A stretch of 64,000 bases of DNA from Candidatus Propionivibrio dominans (lineage in GTDB: Bacteria; Pseudomonadota; Gammaproteobacteria; Burkholderiales; Rhodocyclaceae), in the NCBI GenBank assembly GCA_016709335.1, contig JADJNC010000064.1:1-64000 (forward strand). Direction: 5' to 3'. Made by a program: the position numbers and the translations under genes. Below, in pieces: positions 1 to 8,946 of this stretch; the stretch's first letter is position 1, and every line of letters begins with the position of its first letter. The notes below the pieces were generated by a model. It saw only the letters and a program-made list of their open reading frames with translations, did not search any database and was not told the origin of the DNA.

Positions 1-2
1 CT

Positions 3-92
3 TCACAAATTACCCGTTTCAAGGCCACCACCGGACCGCTGCGGGCACAGCTTGAACTGGCAAAACAGTACAAACTCGCGGCGATAGAATAA
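3..92 (+). CDS. C-terminal fragment of an unidentified protein
   Basis: The first 90 bases read in frame 3 to a TAA stop at 90-92 and encode 29 residues, mostly hydrophilic and basic (containing RAQLELAKQYKLAAIE at the end). The start lies outside the window. The reading is supported by an intrinsic-terminator-like hairpin directly after the stop. I do not recognise the family from so short a tail. It converges with erpA on the other strand. Confidence 0.45.
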   Translation, partial: SQITRFKATTGPLRAQLELAKQYKLAAIE

Positions 93-116
93 AAAAGGCG
101 ACTTTAAGTCGCCTTA
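91..116. terminator. Bidirectional intrinsic terminator between convergent genes
   Basis: A perfect stem (AAGGCGAC / GTCGCCTT, extendable to 10 bp) spans 95-115. It is preceded by a run of six A, which reads as a U-run on the minus strand, and followed by TTA on the plus strand. It lies between the stop of the upstream plus-strand gene and the stop of erpA and suits both, better for the minus strand. Confidence 0.7.
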
Positions 117-137
117 TTCGTTCGTAAATCTATGACG

Positions 138-488
138 TCATGCAGAGAAAGACGAGCCGCATCCGCAGGTTGAAGAAGCATTCGGATTCTTGATCACAAA
201 CTGGGATCCCTCAAGACCTTCGGTATAGTCAATCTCGGCGCCAACAAGATACTGGTAACTCATCGGGTCAACCAGAAGTGTCACTCCGTTCTTCTGCAAG
301 GACGTATCGTCTTCGTTGGCAACCTCGTCAAAAGTAAAGCCATACTGGAAGCCGGAACACCCGCCACCGGTCACGAAAACACGGAGCTTCAAATCCGGAT
401 TGCCTTCTTCCTCTATCAGATCCTTGACCTTGCTGGCCGCACTATCGGTAAAAACAAATGGCAAAGGCATGTCAGTCGCTGTGTTCAT
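138..488 (-). CDS. erpA: Iron-sulfur cluster insertion protein ErpA
   Basis: An A-type Fe-S carrier of 116 residues that delivers clusters to apoproteins in the cytoplasm, notably enzymes of isoprenoid synthesis and respiration. The three conserved cysteines of the HesB/IscA fold are present: one in [11 protein letters not shown] near residue 44 and two in the C-terminal TCGCGSSF. The acidic N-terminal half ([15 protein letters not shown]) fits ErpA better than IscA, and no isc genes are nearby. The start is fixed by a strong AAGGAGG ribosome site about 8 nt upstream. It is followed downstream by the terminator at 91-116. Confidence 0.93.
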   Translation of the reverse strand: MNTATDMPLPFVFTDSAASKVKDLIEEEGNPDLKLRVFVTGGGCSGFQYGFTFDEVANEDDTSLQKNGVTLLVDPMSYQYLVGAEIDYTEGLEGSQFVIKNPNASSTCGCGSSFSA

Positions 489-536
489 GGTTAATTCCTC
501 CTTATTCTCGCGTTAATTACGGTTGCAGAAACCGTC

Positions 537-938
537 TCATTTAATGGAAGCAAGCTTGAGTTCTACGGTCTTGGCGCTAGTATGATGCACCAGACGCCCC
601 TGTATCACAGCGCCCTGCTGCATTTCAATCTGATGGTACTCGACATCCCCTGTGACACGTGCCGCAGGCAAGAGTTCCAGAGATTCTCCAGCGAACACCG
701 GCCCAATCACGGTTCCATTGACAACCACATGGCCGACGGCAATTGCGCCCTCTACGCTGGCTTTCTCGCTGATAACCAGAGTGCCTTCCTGACCATTCTC
801 GCTGCTGATATTGCCACGCACCTCGCCGTCAACGCGCAATCCGCCTGAAAAGATCACATTTCCCTCGACACGGGTACCCGCACCGATAAGGCTATCTATA
901 CTGTTCTGGGGTTTTTTCCCCTTTTTAATGCCGAACAT
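537..938 (-). CDS. Bactofilin family cytoskeletal protein
   Basis: This 133-residue protein has the bactofilin layout: a short basic N-terminus (MFGIKKGKKPQ), a central run of glycine- and valine-rich repeats (EGNVIFSGGLRVDGEVRG, VEGAIAVGHVVVNGTVIG) that would form a right-handed beta helix, and a short polar tail. Bactofilins polymerise without nucleotide and scaffold cell-wall or polar machinery at the membrane. It lies 12 nt from the stop of the coiled-coil membrane gene behind it and is probably co-transcribed with it, so the two products may work together on the envelope. Family assignment is firm; the precise role is not known from sequence. Confidence 0.88.
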   Translation of the reverse strand: MFGIKKGKKPQNSIDSLIGAGTRVEGNVIFSGGLRVDGEVRGNISSENGQEGTLVISEKASVEGAIAVGHVVVNGTVIGPVFAGESLELLPAARVTGDVEYHQIEMQQGAVIQGRLVHHTSAKTVELKLASIK

Positions 939-950
939 GACAATCTCCGT

Positions 951-1715
951 CTAAAGAGTCACGGACTGCCTTGCGCGCAAGCTACCATCCTGTAGCAAAC
1001 GCACTTCGACCTCTTTCATCACAGCTCCGTATGGTATCGAGAAAACGCCTTCAAGCCGTTGAAAGTACTTGATCTCGAAACGAAAACGCTGGGGGTTTGG
1101 CTCGGTCGCGGAAGGAAAAGTGATCATAGCATCTTTGCCCGCCTCCTGCACTTTCACCACGATCTGAAGTGAACCCTTGAGCTCCTTGGCCTGACGACCT
1201 CCAGGATTGATCACCAGCATCCGATAACGATACTCGCCCGTTGAACCAATCGGCTCGATTTTCAGGTTTTCAATTCTTGCGCCCAGCTCATCTCCTGCCT
1301 TTGAGGCTAGCATCAGGCCTTCGAAAAACGCCAGGTCCTCTTTCAATGCGGCGTTCTCGGCTTCGAGTGCCTTGACCTGGCGTATCAATTGCTGCTGTGC
1401 CGCACGCTCATACAACAGGCTACTTTCACCGGATCCCGCAAGGCTACGCAACTTGGTCAATTCGGCATCAAGCTCCATGAGATGATTGCTGAGCGACTGA
1501 ATTTCCCGAACCGATTCATTGCTGTGAAACCCGGCGATTCGTCTTCCTGCATCGTATATCCAGGCTGCCAGCGCCAGGGAGACTGAGAGAATCGCGATGA
1601 CTGCCAGGGCACGCCAGTACCAGGCCACATGCGTTCTGATCGACAGCTTCGGCGCATTGATGCCAAAGCGCTGACGAAGCCGTTTAAGTTTTACGGAAGC
1701 ACCGGGAGCTGCCAT
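951..1715 (-). CDS. DUF6776-like membrane-anchored coiled-coil protein
   Basis: The 254-residue product has a basic N-terminus, one transmembrane helix at about residues 34-53 ([20 protein letters not shown]) and a predicted coiled coil at about 68-130 rich in L, E, A and Q. A C-terminal globular part contains a [20 protein letters not shown] stretch. It is a bitopic inner-membrane protein with most of its mass likely periplasmic. Genes of this kind sit beside bactofilin genes in betaproteobacteria, which suggests a membrane partner or anchor; that link is inference. Its start overlaps the end of argC by 25 nt, so translation may be coupled. Confidence 0.75.
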   Translation of the reverse strand: MAAPGASVKLKRLRQRFGINAPKLSIRTHVAWYWRALAVIAILSVSLALAAWIYDAGRRIAGFHSNESVREIQSLSNHLMELDAELTKLRSLAGSGESSLLYERAAQQQLIRQVKALEAENAALKEDLAFFEGLMLASKAGDELGARIENLKIEPIGSTGEYRYRMLVINPGGRQAKELKGSLQIVVKVQEAGKDAMITFPSATEPNPQRFRFEIKYFQRLEGVFSIPYGAVMKEVEVRLLQDGSLRARQSVTL

Positions 1716-2722
1716 AGTCCGACGGTTTCTGTCAGTCCCAACATGATGTTCATGTTCTGTACCGCCTGACCAGCCGCGCCCTTGACGAGATTATCGATCA
1801 CCGAGAGAACCACCAGCGTATCGCTACCCTGCGGCCTGTGCACCGCAATACGGCAAAGATTCGACGCGCGAACCGAGCGCGTATCCGGATGAGACTTCGT
1901 CGGCATGACATCAACAAAGGGCTCGTCGGCATAGCGATTCTCGAAAAGGGCCTGAAAATCTGCTTCGCCTTTGATCTTCGCATAAAGTGTGGCATGGATG
2001 CCGCGTATCAACGGGGTCAGATGCGGCACGAAGGTCAAACCCACTGCGTGTCCGGCAATTCGCGACAAGCCCTGCCGAATTTCAGGCAAGTGCCGATGAC
2101 CCGTAACACCATACGCCTTGAAATTATCAGCCGCTTCGGAGAACAGGGAGGACACTTCGGCTTTGCGCCCGGCTCCCGACACTCCGGACTTGGCGTCGGC
2201 GATCAAATGATCCAGATCAACCAACCCGGCTTCTACAAGTGGCATGAAACCTAATTGCACTGCAGTCGGGTAACACCCGGGATTGGCTACCAGACGCGCC
2301 TCCCGAATGGCGGCTCGATTAAACTCCGGCAAGCCATAGACCGCTTTCGCCACCCATTCCGGGCTGACGTGCTGCATGCCGTACCATTTTTCCCACTCGG
2401 CGACATCGGTAATGCGGAAGTCTGCTGCGAGGTCAACGACGCGGACTCCGGCATCGAGCAACTGCGGGGCCTGCTGCATGGCGACCCCATTCGGTGTTGC
2501 AAAAAAGACAACATCACAACCCTTCAGATTGGCGAGCGACGGATCTTCGAACTTCAGATCAAGGCGTCCGCGCAAACTGGGAAACATGCTGGAAACAGCC
2601 GTTCCCGCATCGCCGCGCGACGTAATTGCGACAATTTCCACATCCGGATGCTGTGCCAGCAAGCGTAGCAGTTCGACCCCCGTATAACCGGTTCCGCCGA
2701 CAATTCCAACCTTGACCATCAA
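1691..2722 (-). CDS. argC: N-acetyl-gamma-glutamyl-phosphate reductase
   Basis: ArgC reduces N-acetylglutamyl phosphate to the semialdehyde with NADPH, the third step of arginine synthesis. The 343-residue protein shows the N-terminal nucleotide-binding motif [18 protein letters not shown], the catalytic-cysteine segment [15 protein letters not shown], and [10 protein letters not shown] downstream, typical of the long bacterial form. The gene starts with two ATG codons after a good AGGAGG site, so the start could be either Met1 or Met2. It follows rpsI on the same strand but is separated from it by a terminator. argB lies elsewhere in the window at about 29.7 kb. Confidence 0.96.
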   Translation of the reverse strand: MMVKVGIVGGTGYTGVELLRLLAQHPDVEIVAITSRGDAGTAVSSMFPSLRGRLDLKFEDPSLANLKGCDVVFFATPNGVAMQQAPQLLDAGVRVVDLAADFRITDVAEWEKWYGMQHVSPEWVAKAVYGLPEFNRAAIREARLVANPGCYPTAVQLGFMPLVEAGLVDLDHLIADAKSGVSGAGRKAEVSSLFSEAADNFKAYGVTGHRHLPEIRQGLSRIAGHAVGLTFVPHLTPLIRGIHATLYAKIKGEADFQALFENRYADEPFVDVMPTKSHPDTRSVRASNLCRIAVHRPQGSDTLVVLSVIDNLVKGAAGQAVQNMNIMLGLTETVGLWQLPVLP

Positions 2723-2764
2723 ATCCTCCTCAACAGGTTCGCAATGATAGTCTGCGTGACCAAA

Positions 2765-2791
2765 AAATACAAAAGCCGCCCGAAGGCGGCT
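2765..2791 (-). terminator. Intrinsic terminator of rplM-rpsI
   Basis: A perfect 7-bp GC-rich stem (AGCCGCC / GGCGGCT) with a CGAA loop at 2774-2791 is followed, reading on the minus strand, by TTTTGTATTTTTTG. It lies 28 nt past the rpsI stop and before argC, so it ends the ribosomal protein transcript. Confidence 0.82.
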
Positions 2792-2818
2792 ACTGTGAGC
2801 AATAGAATCCTGTATCGC

Positions 2819-3211
2819 TTAACGCTTGGAGAACTGCTTGCGACGACGAGCTTTGTGCAATCCGACCTTCTTGCGCTCTACCTCACGGGCATCGCGGGTA
2901 ACAAAACCGGCCTTCGACAGCGCTGGCTTGAGCGCGGCATCGTATTCGATCAGGGCACGGGTAATGCCGTGACGTACTGCACCGGCCTGCCCGGACTCAC
3001 CACCGCCGGCCACATTGACCAGAATGTCAAAACCGGAAGTTTGTTCGACCAGCACCAGTGGCTGCCGAACAATCATGCGCCCGGTCACACGGGAGAAAAA
3101 CTCATCAACTGGCTTGCCATTAACAACAATGTTGCCTGTACCGCGTTTCATGAAAACACGTGCTACGGCACTCTTGCGACGGCCGGTGCCGTAGTAGAAA
3201 TTTTCAGCCAT
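2819..3211 (-). CDS. rpsI: 30S ribosomal protein S9
   Basis: Ribosomal protein uS9 of 130 residues, the usual bacterial length. It begins with [19 protein letters not shown] and ends with the conserved basic tail [11 protein letters not shown], which reaches into the P site of the small subunit. It is the second gene of the universal rplM-rpsI operon, only 9 nt after the rplM stop, and is followed by an intrinsic terminator. Confidence 0.98.
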   Translation of the reverse strand: MAENFYYGTGRRKSAVARVFMKRGTGNIVVNGKPVDEFFSRVTGRMIVRQPLVLVEQTSGFDILVNVAGGGESGQAGAVRHGITRALIEYDAALKPALSKAGFVTRDAREVERKKVGLHKARRRKQFSKR

Positions 3212-3220
3212 TTCGATCCC

Positions 3221-3649
3221 TTAGAGTTCCAGAACTTTCGGCTGCTGGGCAGCGTGAGGATGGGTGTCACCCGCGTAGCACTTCATTTTCTTGAGCATGG
3301 CGTAACCGAGCGGCCCCTTAGGAAGCATGCCTTTGACCGCCTTCTCAAGGACCCGACCGGGGAAACGTTGCTGCATCTTGGTAAAGTTTGTTTCGTAGAT
3401 GCCGCCGGGGTAACCGGTGTGGCGATAGTAAACTTTGTCTTCGGCCTTGTTGCCGGTAACACGCAACTTCTCTACATTGGTCACAACGATGTAATCGCCG
3501 GTATCAACATGCGGGGTGAATTCCGGTTTGTGCTTGCCACGCAGACGGCGAGCGATTTCTGTGGCGAGGCGACCTAGTACCTTGTCAGTGGCATCAACCA
3601 ACAGCCACTCGCGTTTCACTTCATGCGATTTGGCGGAGAAAGTCTTCAT
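3221..3649 (-). CDS. rplM: 50S ribosomal protein L13
   Basis: Ribosomal protein uL13 of 142 residues, matching the bacterial length. Recognisable segments are [19 protein letters not shown] at the start, [16 protein letters not shown], and [18 protein letters not shown]. It is an early assembly protein of the large subunit and the first gene of the rplM-rpsI operon. About 92 nt upstream of the start there is a hairpin with a U-run that could attenuate this transcript (listed separately). Confidence 0.98.
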   Translation of the reverse strand: MKTFSAKSHEVKREWLLVDATDKVLGRLATEIARRLRGKHKPEFTPHVDTGDYIVVTNVEKLRVTGNKAEDKVYYRHTGYPGGIYETNFTKMQQRFPGRVLEKAVKGMLPKGPLGYAMLKKMKCYAGDTHPHAAQQPKVLEL

Positions 3650-4131
3650 TTAATACGCCGTCCTTGTATGCCTGATAACGGAAAGCCGAGCATCTTATTT
3701 CAGATTGACGAAGCATGTCAATCGCTGATTTGATCATGGGCAAAAAAAACGCGACTCGTTGGAGCCGCGTTAAATCCACACCAAAGGAGGAGGGTGGAGG
3801 AGACAAATCTGTAACATGCCGTTTTGCCGAACTGCAAAATCATCAAGTTGAGACAATTATGCGCTAATCAGATATAAAAATCAAGTCTTTTTTGTGCGTT
3901 GCATCATAAAATCATGACGCCTGTAGCCAGCGCCAAAACTGATACATAACATATGCATTTAAACATAATGTTATACTATTTATAGTAAATTAATTTCCTA
4001 TTAGTAAATAATAAATCAGATCGAATACTGCTGGTTTAAAACAAAAAATTTTTGCATTGCAGCATCTCTTTGTCATCAACGCTGCAACAGACTTCAGGCT
4101 AGAATGGACATTTGTACAACGTGAGGGTGTT
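3650..4131. other. Divergent intergenic region between rplM and the OsmC gene
   Basis: No convincing gene lies here; a 61-codon minus-strand frame at 3621-3806 overlaps rplM and has no support. The segment from 3840 to 4060 is markedly AT-rich (runs such as TATAAAAATC and TTTATAGTAAATTAATTT) against a GC-rich background, as expected for the strong ribosomal promoter and the promoter of the divergent gene. The rplM-side part carries the hairpin listed at 3742-3770. A TAGAAT box at 4100-4105 could be the -10 of the OsmC gene, without a clear -35. Confidence 0.5.
3742..3770 (-). promoter_or_regulatory. Candidate transcription attenuator in the rplM leader
   Basis: On the minus strand a 9-bp stem with one G-U pair (ACGCGGCTC / GAGTCGCGT, loop CAAC) is directly followed by eight U. 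The U-run ends about 92 nt before the rplM start codon. No minus-strand gene lies between this point and coq7, since the OsmC gene between them is on the plus strand. The structure therefore sits inside the rplM leader, not behind a gene. It could be an r-protein autoregulation site or a terminator for antisense read-through. Confidence 0.5.
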
Positions 4132-4551
4132 ATGGAGTGCAAGGTGAAATGGATCGAAGGCGGCATGTCGTTTCTGGCCGAAACAGGAAGCAATCACGCC
4201 TTCGTAATGGATGGCGCACCTGAAGCCGGTGGTCGAAATCTGGCACCGCGGCCGATGGAAATGTTACTTGCCGGCACAGGCGGTTGCACGGCGTTTGATG
4301 TGGTAACGATCCTGAAGAAGGGGCGTCACGCCATCAGCGGTTGCGAAGTCAGCCTGCAGGCTGAGCGTGCCGAAACCGAACCCAAAGTATTTACCCGGAT
4401 TCATTTTCACTTCCGCATTTGCGGAAAGCGACTGAAACCCGATGCGGTTGCACGCGCCATAGAACTTTCGAAAGACAAGTATTGCTCGGCTTCGATCATG
4501 CTCGGCAAGACGGCTTCAATCACCCATGACTTTGAGATCGTCGAAGACTGA
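4132..4551 (+). CDS. OsmC/Ohr family protein, YhfA type
   Basis: A 139-residue OsmC-fold protein close to E. coli YhfA. It starts MECKVKWIEGGMSFLAE and contains PRPMEMLLAGTGGCTAFDVV, with a conserved cysteine, and a second cysteine in DKYCSASIML. OsmC/Ohr proteins reduce hydroperoxides through a cysteine pair; the YhfA branch has no proven substrate. The frame is open from 4057, but I chose the internal ATG at 4132. It matches the YhfA N-terminus, has a GAGGG ribosome site, and avoids an unconserved 25-residue extension. It converges with coq7, 34 nt away. Confidence 0.85.
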   Translation: MECKVKWIEGGMSFLAETGSNHAFVMDGAPEAGGRNLAPRPMEMLLAGTGGCTAFDVVTILKKGRHAISGCEVSLQAERAETEPKVFTRIHFHFRICGKRLKPDAVARAIELSKDKYCSASIMLGKTASITHDFEIVED

Positions 4552-4585
4552 CGGGCTTTTTGCGTGTCAGCATGGCGACGATTGC

Positions 4586-5206
4586 TTAGACGTAGTAGGC
4601 GGTCCGCGTCATGACGCCTGCTGCCAGTCGCATGGCTGATTTCAGGTTGGGGGGCAGATCCCGCGCGCCGAGGCGGATTGCAGTCTCGGCGTGAGATACC
4701 TCATCGACCTTCATTTGCTTAACAATTGCGCGGGATTTGACATCCTGTACCGGCAACTCGGACAAATGATGATCGAGATGAGCCTCAACCTGACGTTCGG
4801 TCTCGGCTAGAAAGCCCAGGCTCCATGCATCGCCAAGTTTGCCGGCAAAGAACCCTAATGACAGCGCTCCCAGATACCACAGGGGATTGAGCACACTTTT
4901 GCGCCCTCCCAATTCATTGATGCGACGCTCGGTCCAGGCCAGATGTTCGGTTTCCTCGTAGGCGGCCTTTTCAAGTGCCTGCCGAATCCCGGGATCGTGA
5001 CAAGTCAGCGCCTGGCCTTGATACAAGGCCTGTGCACAGATTTCTCCGACATGATTGATTCGCATCAGCGAGCCTGCATGCACCCTGTCTTCATCAGACA
5101 AGGGCTCTTCCACGAGCCCTGCCGCGGGCGAAAGGCGTGAACTCGGTGCTGAAGCAAAGAGCGTACGCAACGCCTTGTCAAACTCGATAATCAGCGGATC
5201 AAGCAT
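4586..5206 (-). CDS. coq7: 3-demethoxyubiquinol 3-hydroxylase
   Basis: Coq7 is a membrane-associated di-iron hydroxylase for the penultimate step of ubiquinone synthesis. The 206-residue protein carries the iron ligands in two repeats: [17 protein letters not shown] and [13 protein letters not shown] in the first half, and [12 protein letters not shown] and [17 protein letters not shown] in the second. A hydrophobic stretch near [16 protein letters not shown] fits interfacial membrane binding. It is the last gene of a minus-strand group with a CNP1-like gene and rppH. Confidence 0.93.
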   Translation of the reverse strand: MLDPLIIEFDKALRTLFASAPSSRLSPAAGLVEEPLSDEDRVHAGSLMRINHVGEICAQALYQGQALTCHDPGIRQALEKAAYEETEHLAWTERRINELGGRKSVLNPLWYLGALSLGFFAGKLGDAWSLGFLAETERQVEAHLDHHLSELPVQDVKSRAIVKQMKVDEVSHAETAIRLGARDLPPNLKSAMRLAAGVMTRTAYYV

Positions 5207-5243
5207 TGCGAATCCAGCCGTGTGGGCTGCCTGAAAGATAAAT

Positions 5244-5768
5244 TTAATTAATCACTGCGGATTGACCGCCCCTGCGCAGAACCCTGCGCGCATCATCGGC
5301 GTTCCTGACATAAGCGGCGCCAACAGGGCAAAAATAATTGCTGTAAAGCTCTACATGATGATTGTTGGTGCTGCCTTGAATTTTGACCCACTGATTACTC
5401 CGAGCCTTTGACCATGTCTTGTCTGACCGGCCATACGCATAAAATCTGCGTTCGGCTGTTGCGCAACGCAAACCCTCGTAGCTGATGTTCTGAGCGCCTG
5501 CAGAACTGATCACCACCAAGGTATAGCGCAATACACCGTCAGAGCCAACGGACAATGAATTTCCATCGATCAGGTATTTGGTATCAGCCATCGCACCCAC
5601 CTGAAACGGGATCAGATTAATTTGTTCAGGGAAAGCCGGTAACTGAACTTCAATTTCCGCCCAGGGTTTTTCTTCGTACTCGTTATCGAAACTTTCAGCC
5701 AGCGAATGTGCTGACTGTGATGCCAGAGCGAGTGCAAAAAACCACTTAACAGCTTTCATGACACGCAT
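5244..5768 (-). CDS. CNP1-like family secreted protein
   Basis: This 174-residue protein has a cleavable signal peptide (about residues 1-24, ending [10 protein letters not shown]) and a mature domain with [37 protein letters not shown] and [14 protein letters not shown] segments. These match the CNP1-like family of betaproteobacteria, which has no known activity. Two cysteines in the mature part (GLRC and NYFC) could form a disulfide in the periplasm. It lies between coq7 and rppH and is probably co-transcribed with them; the neighbours do not reveal its job. Confidence 0.75.
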   Translation of the reverse strand: MRVMKAVKWFFALALASQSAHSLAESFDNEYEEKPWAEIEVQLPAFPEQINLIPFQVGAMADTKYLIDGNSLSVGSDGVLRYTLVVISSAGAQNISYEGLRCATAERRFYAYGRSDKTWSKARSNQWVKIQGSTNNHHVELYSNYFCPVGAAYVRNADDARRVLRRGGQSAVIN

Positions 5769-5818
5769 TGAAAACCCACTTCAGTTAATCAACCAAACCA
5801 TCGAGATAAGAACCAAAG

Positions 5819-6364
5819 CTATCTCTTGCGCTCAAGCTTGCTTCCTGCCCCATCGCCAACACGTTCGCGCCCGCCGTCCCGACGCTGACGATCCGCATCA
5901 AGAAAACGTGCAAGTTCGTTCAACGCCTGTTCATAGACATGGCGTTTGAACTCGATTACACCATCAAGCGAAACCCAGTAATGATTCCAGCGCCAGGCAT
6001 CAAACTCGGGATGATTGCAGGCGCGCAAGGAAACATCGTTGTCGCGCCCAACAAGACGAAGCAAAAACCAGATCTGTTTTTGCCCTCTGTAACTGCCGCG
6101 CCATTCGCGTTTTACCCAGTGTACCGGCACATCGTAACGCAACCAGTCCTTGGTTCTGCCAAGAATTGTGACATGTTCGGGGAACAAGCCAACCTCTTCA
6201 TGGAGTTCCCGGTACATCGCCTGTTCAGGGGTTTCGCCGCGCTTGATGCCACCCTGTGGAAACTGCCATGAATGTTCACGGATACGCTTGCCCCAAAAAA
6301 CCTCGTTCTTTGCGTTACATAAGATGATGCCGACGTTCGGGCGATAGCCTTCACGGTCGAGCAT
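5819..6364 (-). CDS. rppH: RNA pyrophosphohydrolase
   Basis: RppH removes pyrophosphate or phosphate from the 5' end of mRNA and so starts RNase E-dependent decay. The protein begins [17 protein letters not shown] and has a full Nudix box ([17 protein letters not shown] followed by HEEVGL). W and R residues of the RppH-specific [16 protein letters not shown] segment are intact. The frame opens further upstream to 6415, but those 17 residues are not conserved, so I place the start at 6364, giving 181 residues. The C-terminal 30 residues are arginine-rich and variable. It is divergent from proS. Confidence 0.93.
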   Translation of the reverse strand: MLDREGYRPNVGIILCNAKNEVFWGKRIREHSWQFPQGGIKRGETPEQAMYRELHEEVGLFPEHVTILGRTKDWLRYDVPVHWVKREWRGSYRGQKQIWFLLRLVGRDNDVSLRACNHPEFDAWRWNHYWVSLDGVIEFKRHVYEQALNELARFLDADRQRRDGGRERVGDGAGSKLERKR

Positions 6365-6534
6365 TTTGAAATACCTGCAAAATTTATTGGTCGAGTTCAT
6401 TCTTTCACATTTCAAATCGCTTGGAAAGCACGCTACGTCCGATCACGCCGAATCGTTCAAAAGAACACGATTGGCATCGCGCTCTGCTGATCAGTCTTGT
6501 AAAATCCTCCTTCGTTCAAAGAAATCAGATTCTC

Positions 6535-8262
6535 ATGCGTACCTCGCAATTTTTCATCTCCACGCTCAAGGAAGCCCCGGCCGACGCCGAGATCGTCAGC
6601 CATCAGTTAATGTTGCGTGCCGGCCTCGTCAAACGTCTGGCCGGCGGAATCTACACCTGGATGCCCGTTGGCCTGCGTGTGCTACGCAAAGTTGAAAACA
6701 TCGTTCGGCAGGAAATGGATCGCGCAGGCGCCATCGAACTGTCGATGCCGGCGGTGCAACCGGCCGAACTGTGGCAGGAATCCGGTCGATGGGAAAAATA
6801 CGGGCCTGAGCTGTTGCGCTTCAAGGATCGCCACCAGCGCGATTTCGTCATCGGCCCGACGCACGAGGAAGTCATCACCGATGTCGTGCGCAAGGAAATA
6901 AAAAGTTACCGCCAACTGCCGCTGCATTTTTACCAGGTGCAGATGAAGTTCCGCGACGAGATCCGTCCACGCTTCGGTGTCATGCGTGGCCGCGAGTTCC
7001 TGATGAAGGATGGCTACTCCTTCCATACCAGTTTTGAGGATCTGCAGCGTGAATACCGCCACATGTTCGAGACCTACACTCGGATTTTCACCCGACTCGG
7101 ATTGAAGTTCCGTGCTGTTGCTGCCGATACCGGATCGATCGGCGGTACCGGTTCGCACGAATTCCATGTCCTCGCCGATTCCGGTGAAGATGCGCTGGCC
7201 TACTGTCCCGACTCGGACTATGCTGCCAACGTCGAACTGGCCGAAGCCATGGCGCCGGGTACGCCACGGGGTGCGGCTTCCCATGTCATGCAGCAGATCG
7301 CCACACCGGGCAAGATCAAGTGCGAGGATGTAGCCAACTTCCTTGGTGTCCCGGTGACCAAAATGGTCAAGGCCATTGCCATCATGCGTAACCCCTTGCC
7401 GGGGAGCGACACAGTCCAGTTTGCTCTGATCCTGCTGCGTGGCGACCACGATCTGAATGAAGTCAAGACGCAAAAGATCGTCGGGGAATTCCGCTTTGCG
7501 CGCGATGAGGAAATCGTCGCTGCGCTAGGTTGCAAACCGGGTTACATCGGCCCCGTTGGTGTCGAAAACATCCCCGTGTTTGCGGATCGCAGCGTGGCCG
7601 TGATGAGCAACTTCGTTTGTGGTGCCAACCACGCCGGATTCCACATCACCGGCGTTAACTTTCTACGCGACCTGCCGGAACCCGCGCTGGTTGCCGACCT
7701 GCGCAACGTTGTCGCCGGCGATCCTTCGCCCGACGGTAAAGGCACGCTCGAACTGTGTCGTGGTATCGAAGTCGGGCACATCTTCCAGTTGCGCACAAAA
7801 TATGCCGAAGCTCTCAAGTGCAGTTTCCTCGACGAAAATGGCCAAAGCCGTATCATGGAAATGGGCTGTTACGGTATTGGTGTTTCGCGCATCGTTGGTG
7901 CGGCCATCGAACAGAATCATGATGAGCGCGGAATCGTATTTCCCCCGGCCATTGCCGCGTTTGAAGTGTGCATCGTTCCCATGGGCTACAGCAAGAGCGA
8001 GGCTGTAAAAGCGACTGCGGATGCGCTTTATGCCGAACTCATGGCATCAGGCGTCGATGTTCTGCTTGACGACCGTAACGAACGCCCTGGCGTCATGTTC
8101 GCCGAGATGGAACTGATCGGCATCCCGCACCGAATCGTCGTTGGCGAGCGCGGGCTGGCCGCAGGCCAACTTGAATACAAAGGCCGTAGCGACGCGGAAG
8201 CACAATTGCTTCCGATTGCCGATATACCCGCTTTCATGAAGGCAAAATTGTGCAGCGAGTAG
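6535..8262 (+). CDS. proS: Prolyl-tRNA synthetase
   Basis: A class II synthetase of 575 residues, the normal length for the bacterial form with an inserted editing domain. It starts [20 protein letters not shown] and shows motif 1 around [19 protein letters not shown], motif 2 around [18 protein letters not shown], and motif 3 in [20 protein letters not shown]. The middle (residues about 225-410) is the YbaK-like editing domain that clears mischarged Ala-tRNA. The open frame extends to 6421, but the ATG at 6535 is the family start. Its end overlaps the next gene by 13 nt. Confidence 0.97.
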   Translation: MRTSQFFISTLKEAPADAEIVSHQLMLRAGLVKRLAGGIYTWMPVGLRVLRKVENIVRQEMDRAGAIELSMPAVQPAELWQESGRWEKYGPELLRFKDRHQRDFVIGPTHEEVITDVVRKEIKSYRQLPLHFYQVQMKFRDEIRPRFGVMRGREFLMKDGYSFHTSFEDLQREYRHMFETYTRIFTRLGLKFRAVAADTGSIGGTGSHEFHVLADSGEDALAYCPDSDYAANVELAEAMAPGTPRGAASHVMQQIATPGKIKCEDVANFLGVPVTKMVKAIAIMRNPLPGSDTVQFALILLRGDHDLNEVKTQKIVGEFRFARDEEIVAALGCKPGYIGPVGVENIPVFADRSVAVMSNFVCGANHAGFHITGVNFLRDLPEPALVADLRNVVAGDPSPDGKGTLELCRGIEVGHIFQLRTKYAEALKCSFLDENGQSRIMEMGCYGIGVSRIVGAAIEQNHDERGIVFPPAIAAFEVCIVPMGYSKSEAVKATADALYAELMASGVDVLLDDRNERPGVMFAEMELIGIPHRIVVGERGLAAGQLEYKGRSDAEAQLLPIADIPAFMKAKLCSE

Positions 8263-8852
8263 CCCTATTGCTGACGCTTCTGCTCCCTCTCACTGCGCTT
8301 GCCGGTGCGCAGAAGTACGAACCGCTTTCGGCCAGCGTGCAGGCTGCACTATCTCGCGCCATCTCGGATCAGGCCCCGCCAAAGAGTTCATTCCTTGACT
8401 CGATGGAGGCCATAGACTGGTTGACCGAAATGTCGCGTCGCCTTGAAAAACGCATCGCCGATCGTGAAAGTCGACTCGAGTTTCTGCGTGCTGTTCACTA
8501 TGAGGCGACACGTGCTGGACTCGATCCACAACTCGTTCTGGGGCTGATACAGGTAGAAAGCGGGTTCAAGAAATACGCCGTCTCCTCAGCCGGCGCACGC
8601 GGCTTCATGCAGGTCATGCCCTTCTGGATCAGGATCATCGGCCGCCACGATGACAACCTGTTTCATCTGCGAACCAACCTGCGCTATGGCTGCACCATTC
8701 TGCGTCACTATCTGGACATCGAACAGGGCGACCTATACCGCGCACTCGGTCGTTACAACGGAAGCCTCGGCCAGGCTGAATACCCGAATCTTGTTCGCGG
8801 TGCCTGGCATAACCAGTGGGTGTACAGCAGCAGCCGGGTCGCCTCGCGCTAG
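8250..8852 (+). CDS. Lytic transglycosylase, SLT domain
   Basis: A secreted 200-residue murein transglycosylase. It has a signal peptide (residues 1-20, ending LTALAGAQ), a helical linker, and the SLT fold with the catalytic glutamate in [15 protein letters not shown] followed by [14 protein letters not shown] and [16 protein letters not shown]. It cleaves peptidoglycan glycan chains in the periplasm. The start is GTG inside the end of proS, so translation is coupled. The stop codon coincides with the first bases of the palindromic repeat at 8850, meaning the repeat abuts the gene exactly. Confidence 0.9.
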   Translation: MQRVALLLTLLLPLTALAGAQKYEPLSASVQAALSRAISDQAPPKSSFLDSMEAIDWLTEMSRRLEKRIADRESRLEFLRAVHYEATRAGLDPQLVLGLIQVESGFKKYAVSSAGARGFMQVMPFWIRIIGRHDDNLFHLRTNLRYGCTILRHYLDIEQGDLYRALGRYNGSLGQAEYPNLVRGAWHNQWVYSSSRVASR

Positions 8853-8937
8853 CAACCTGTCGGGCTTGACCAAGTCGGCTGCAAAATGTGGGAAGGCGGC
8901 TCATTTTCCCCCGTATTTCTGCGCGAATAGAACAACT

Positions 8938-8946
8938 ATTCGCTTG
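8938..8946. repeat. Target site duplication, left copy
   Basis: The 9-mer ATTCGCTTG lies directly outside the left inverted repeat of the IS. An identical copy lies directly outside the right inverted repeat at 10231-10239. Exact placement at both ends makes it a target duplication made at insertion. Confidence 0.85.

Noticed and set aside
2744..3577. A 277-codon plus-strand frame across rpsI and rplM
   Set aside because: It is antisense to two certain ribosomal protein genes and has no recognisable domain.
3621..3806. A 61-codon minus-strand frame before rplM
   Set aside because: It overlaps the rplM start in another frame and contains the leader hairpin; no evidence of coding.
4070..4105. 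TTGTCA and TAGAAT as a promoter of the OsmC gene
   Set aside because: Spacing of 24 nt is outside the usual range; only the -10 was noted.
6471..6505. TTGGCA and TAAAAT as a proS promoter
   Set aside because: The spacing of 23 nt is too long for sigma70; the -10 alone is not convincing.
6682..7473. A 263-codon minus-strand frame inside proS
   Set aside because: Antisense shadow of proS; no ribosome site or family features.
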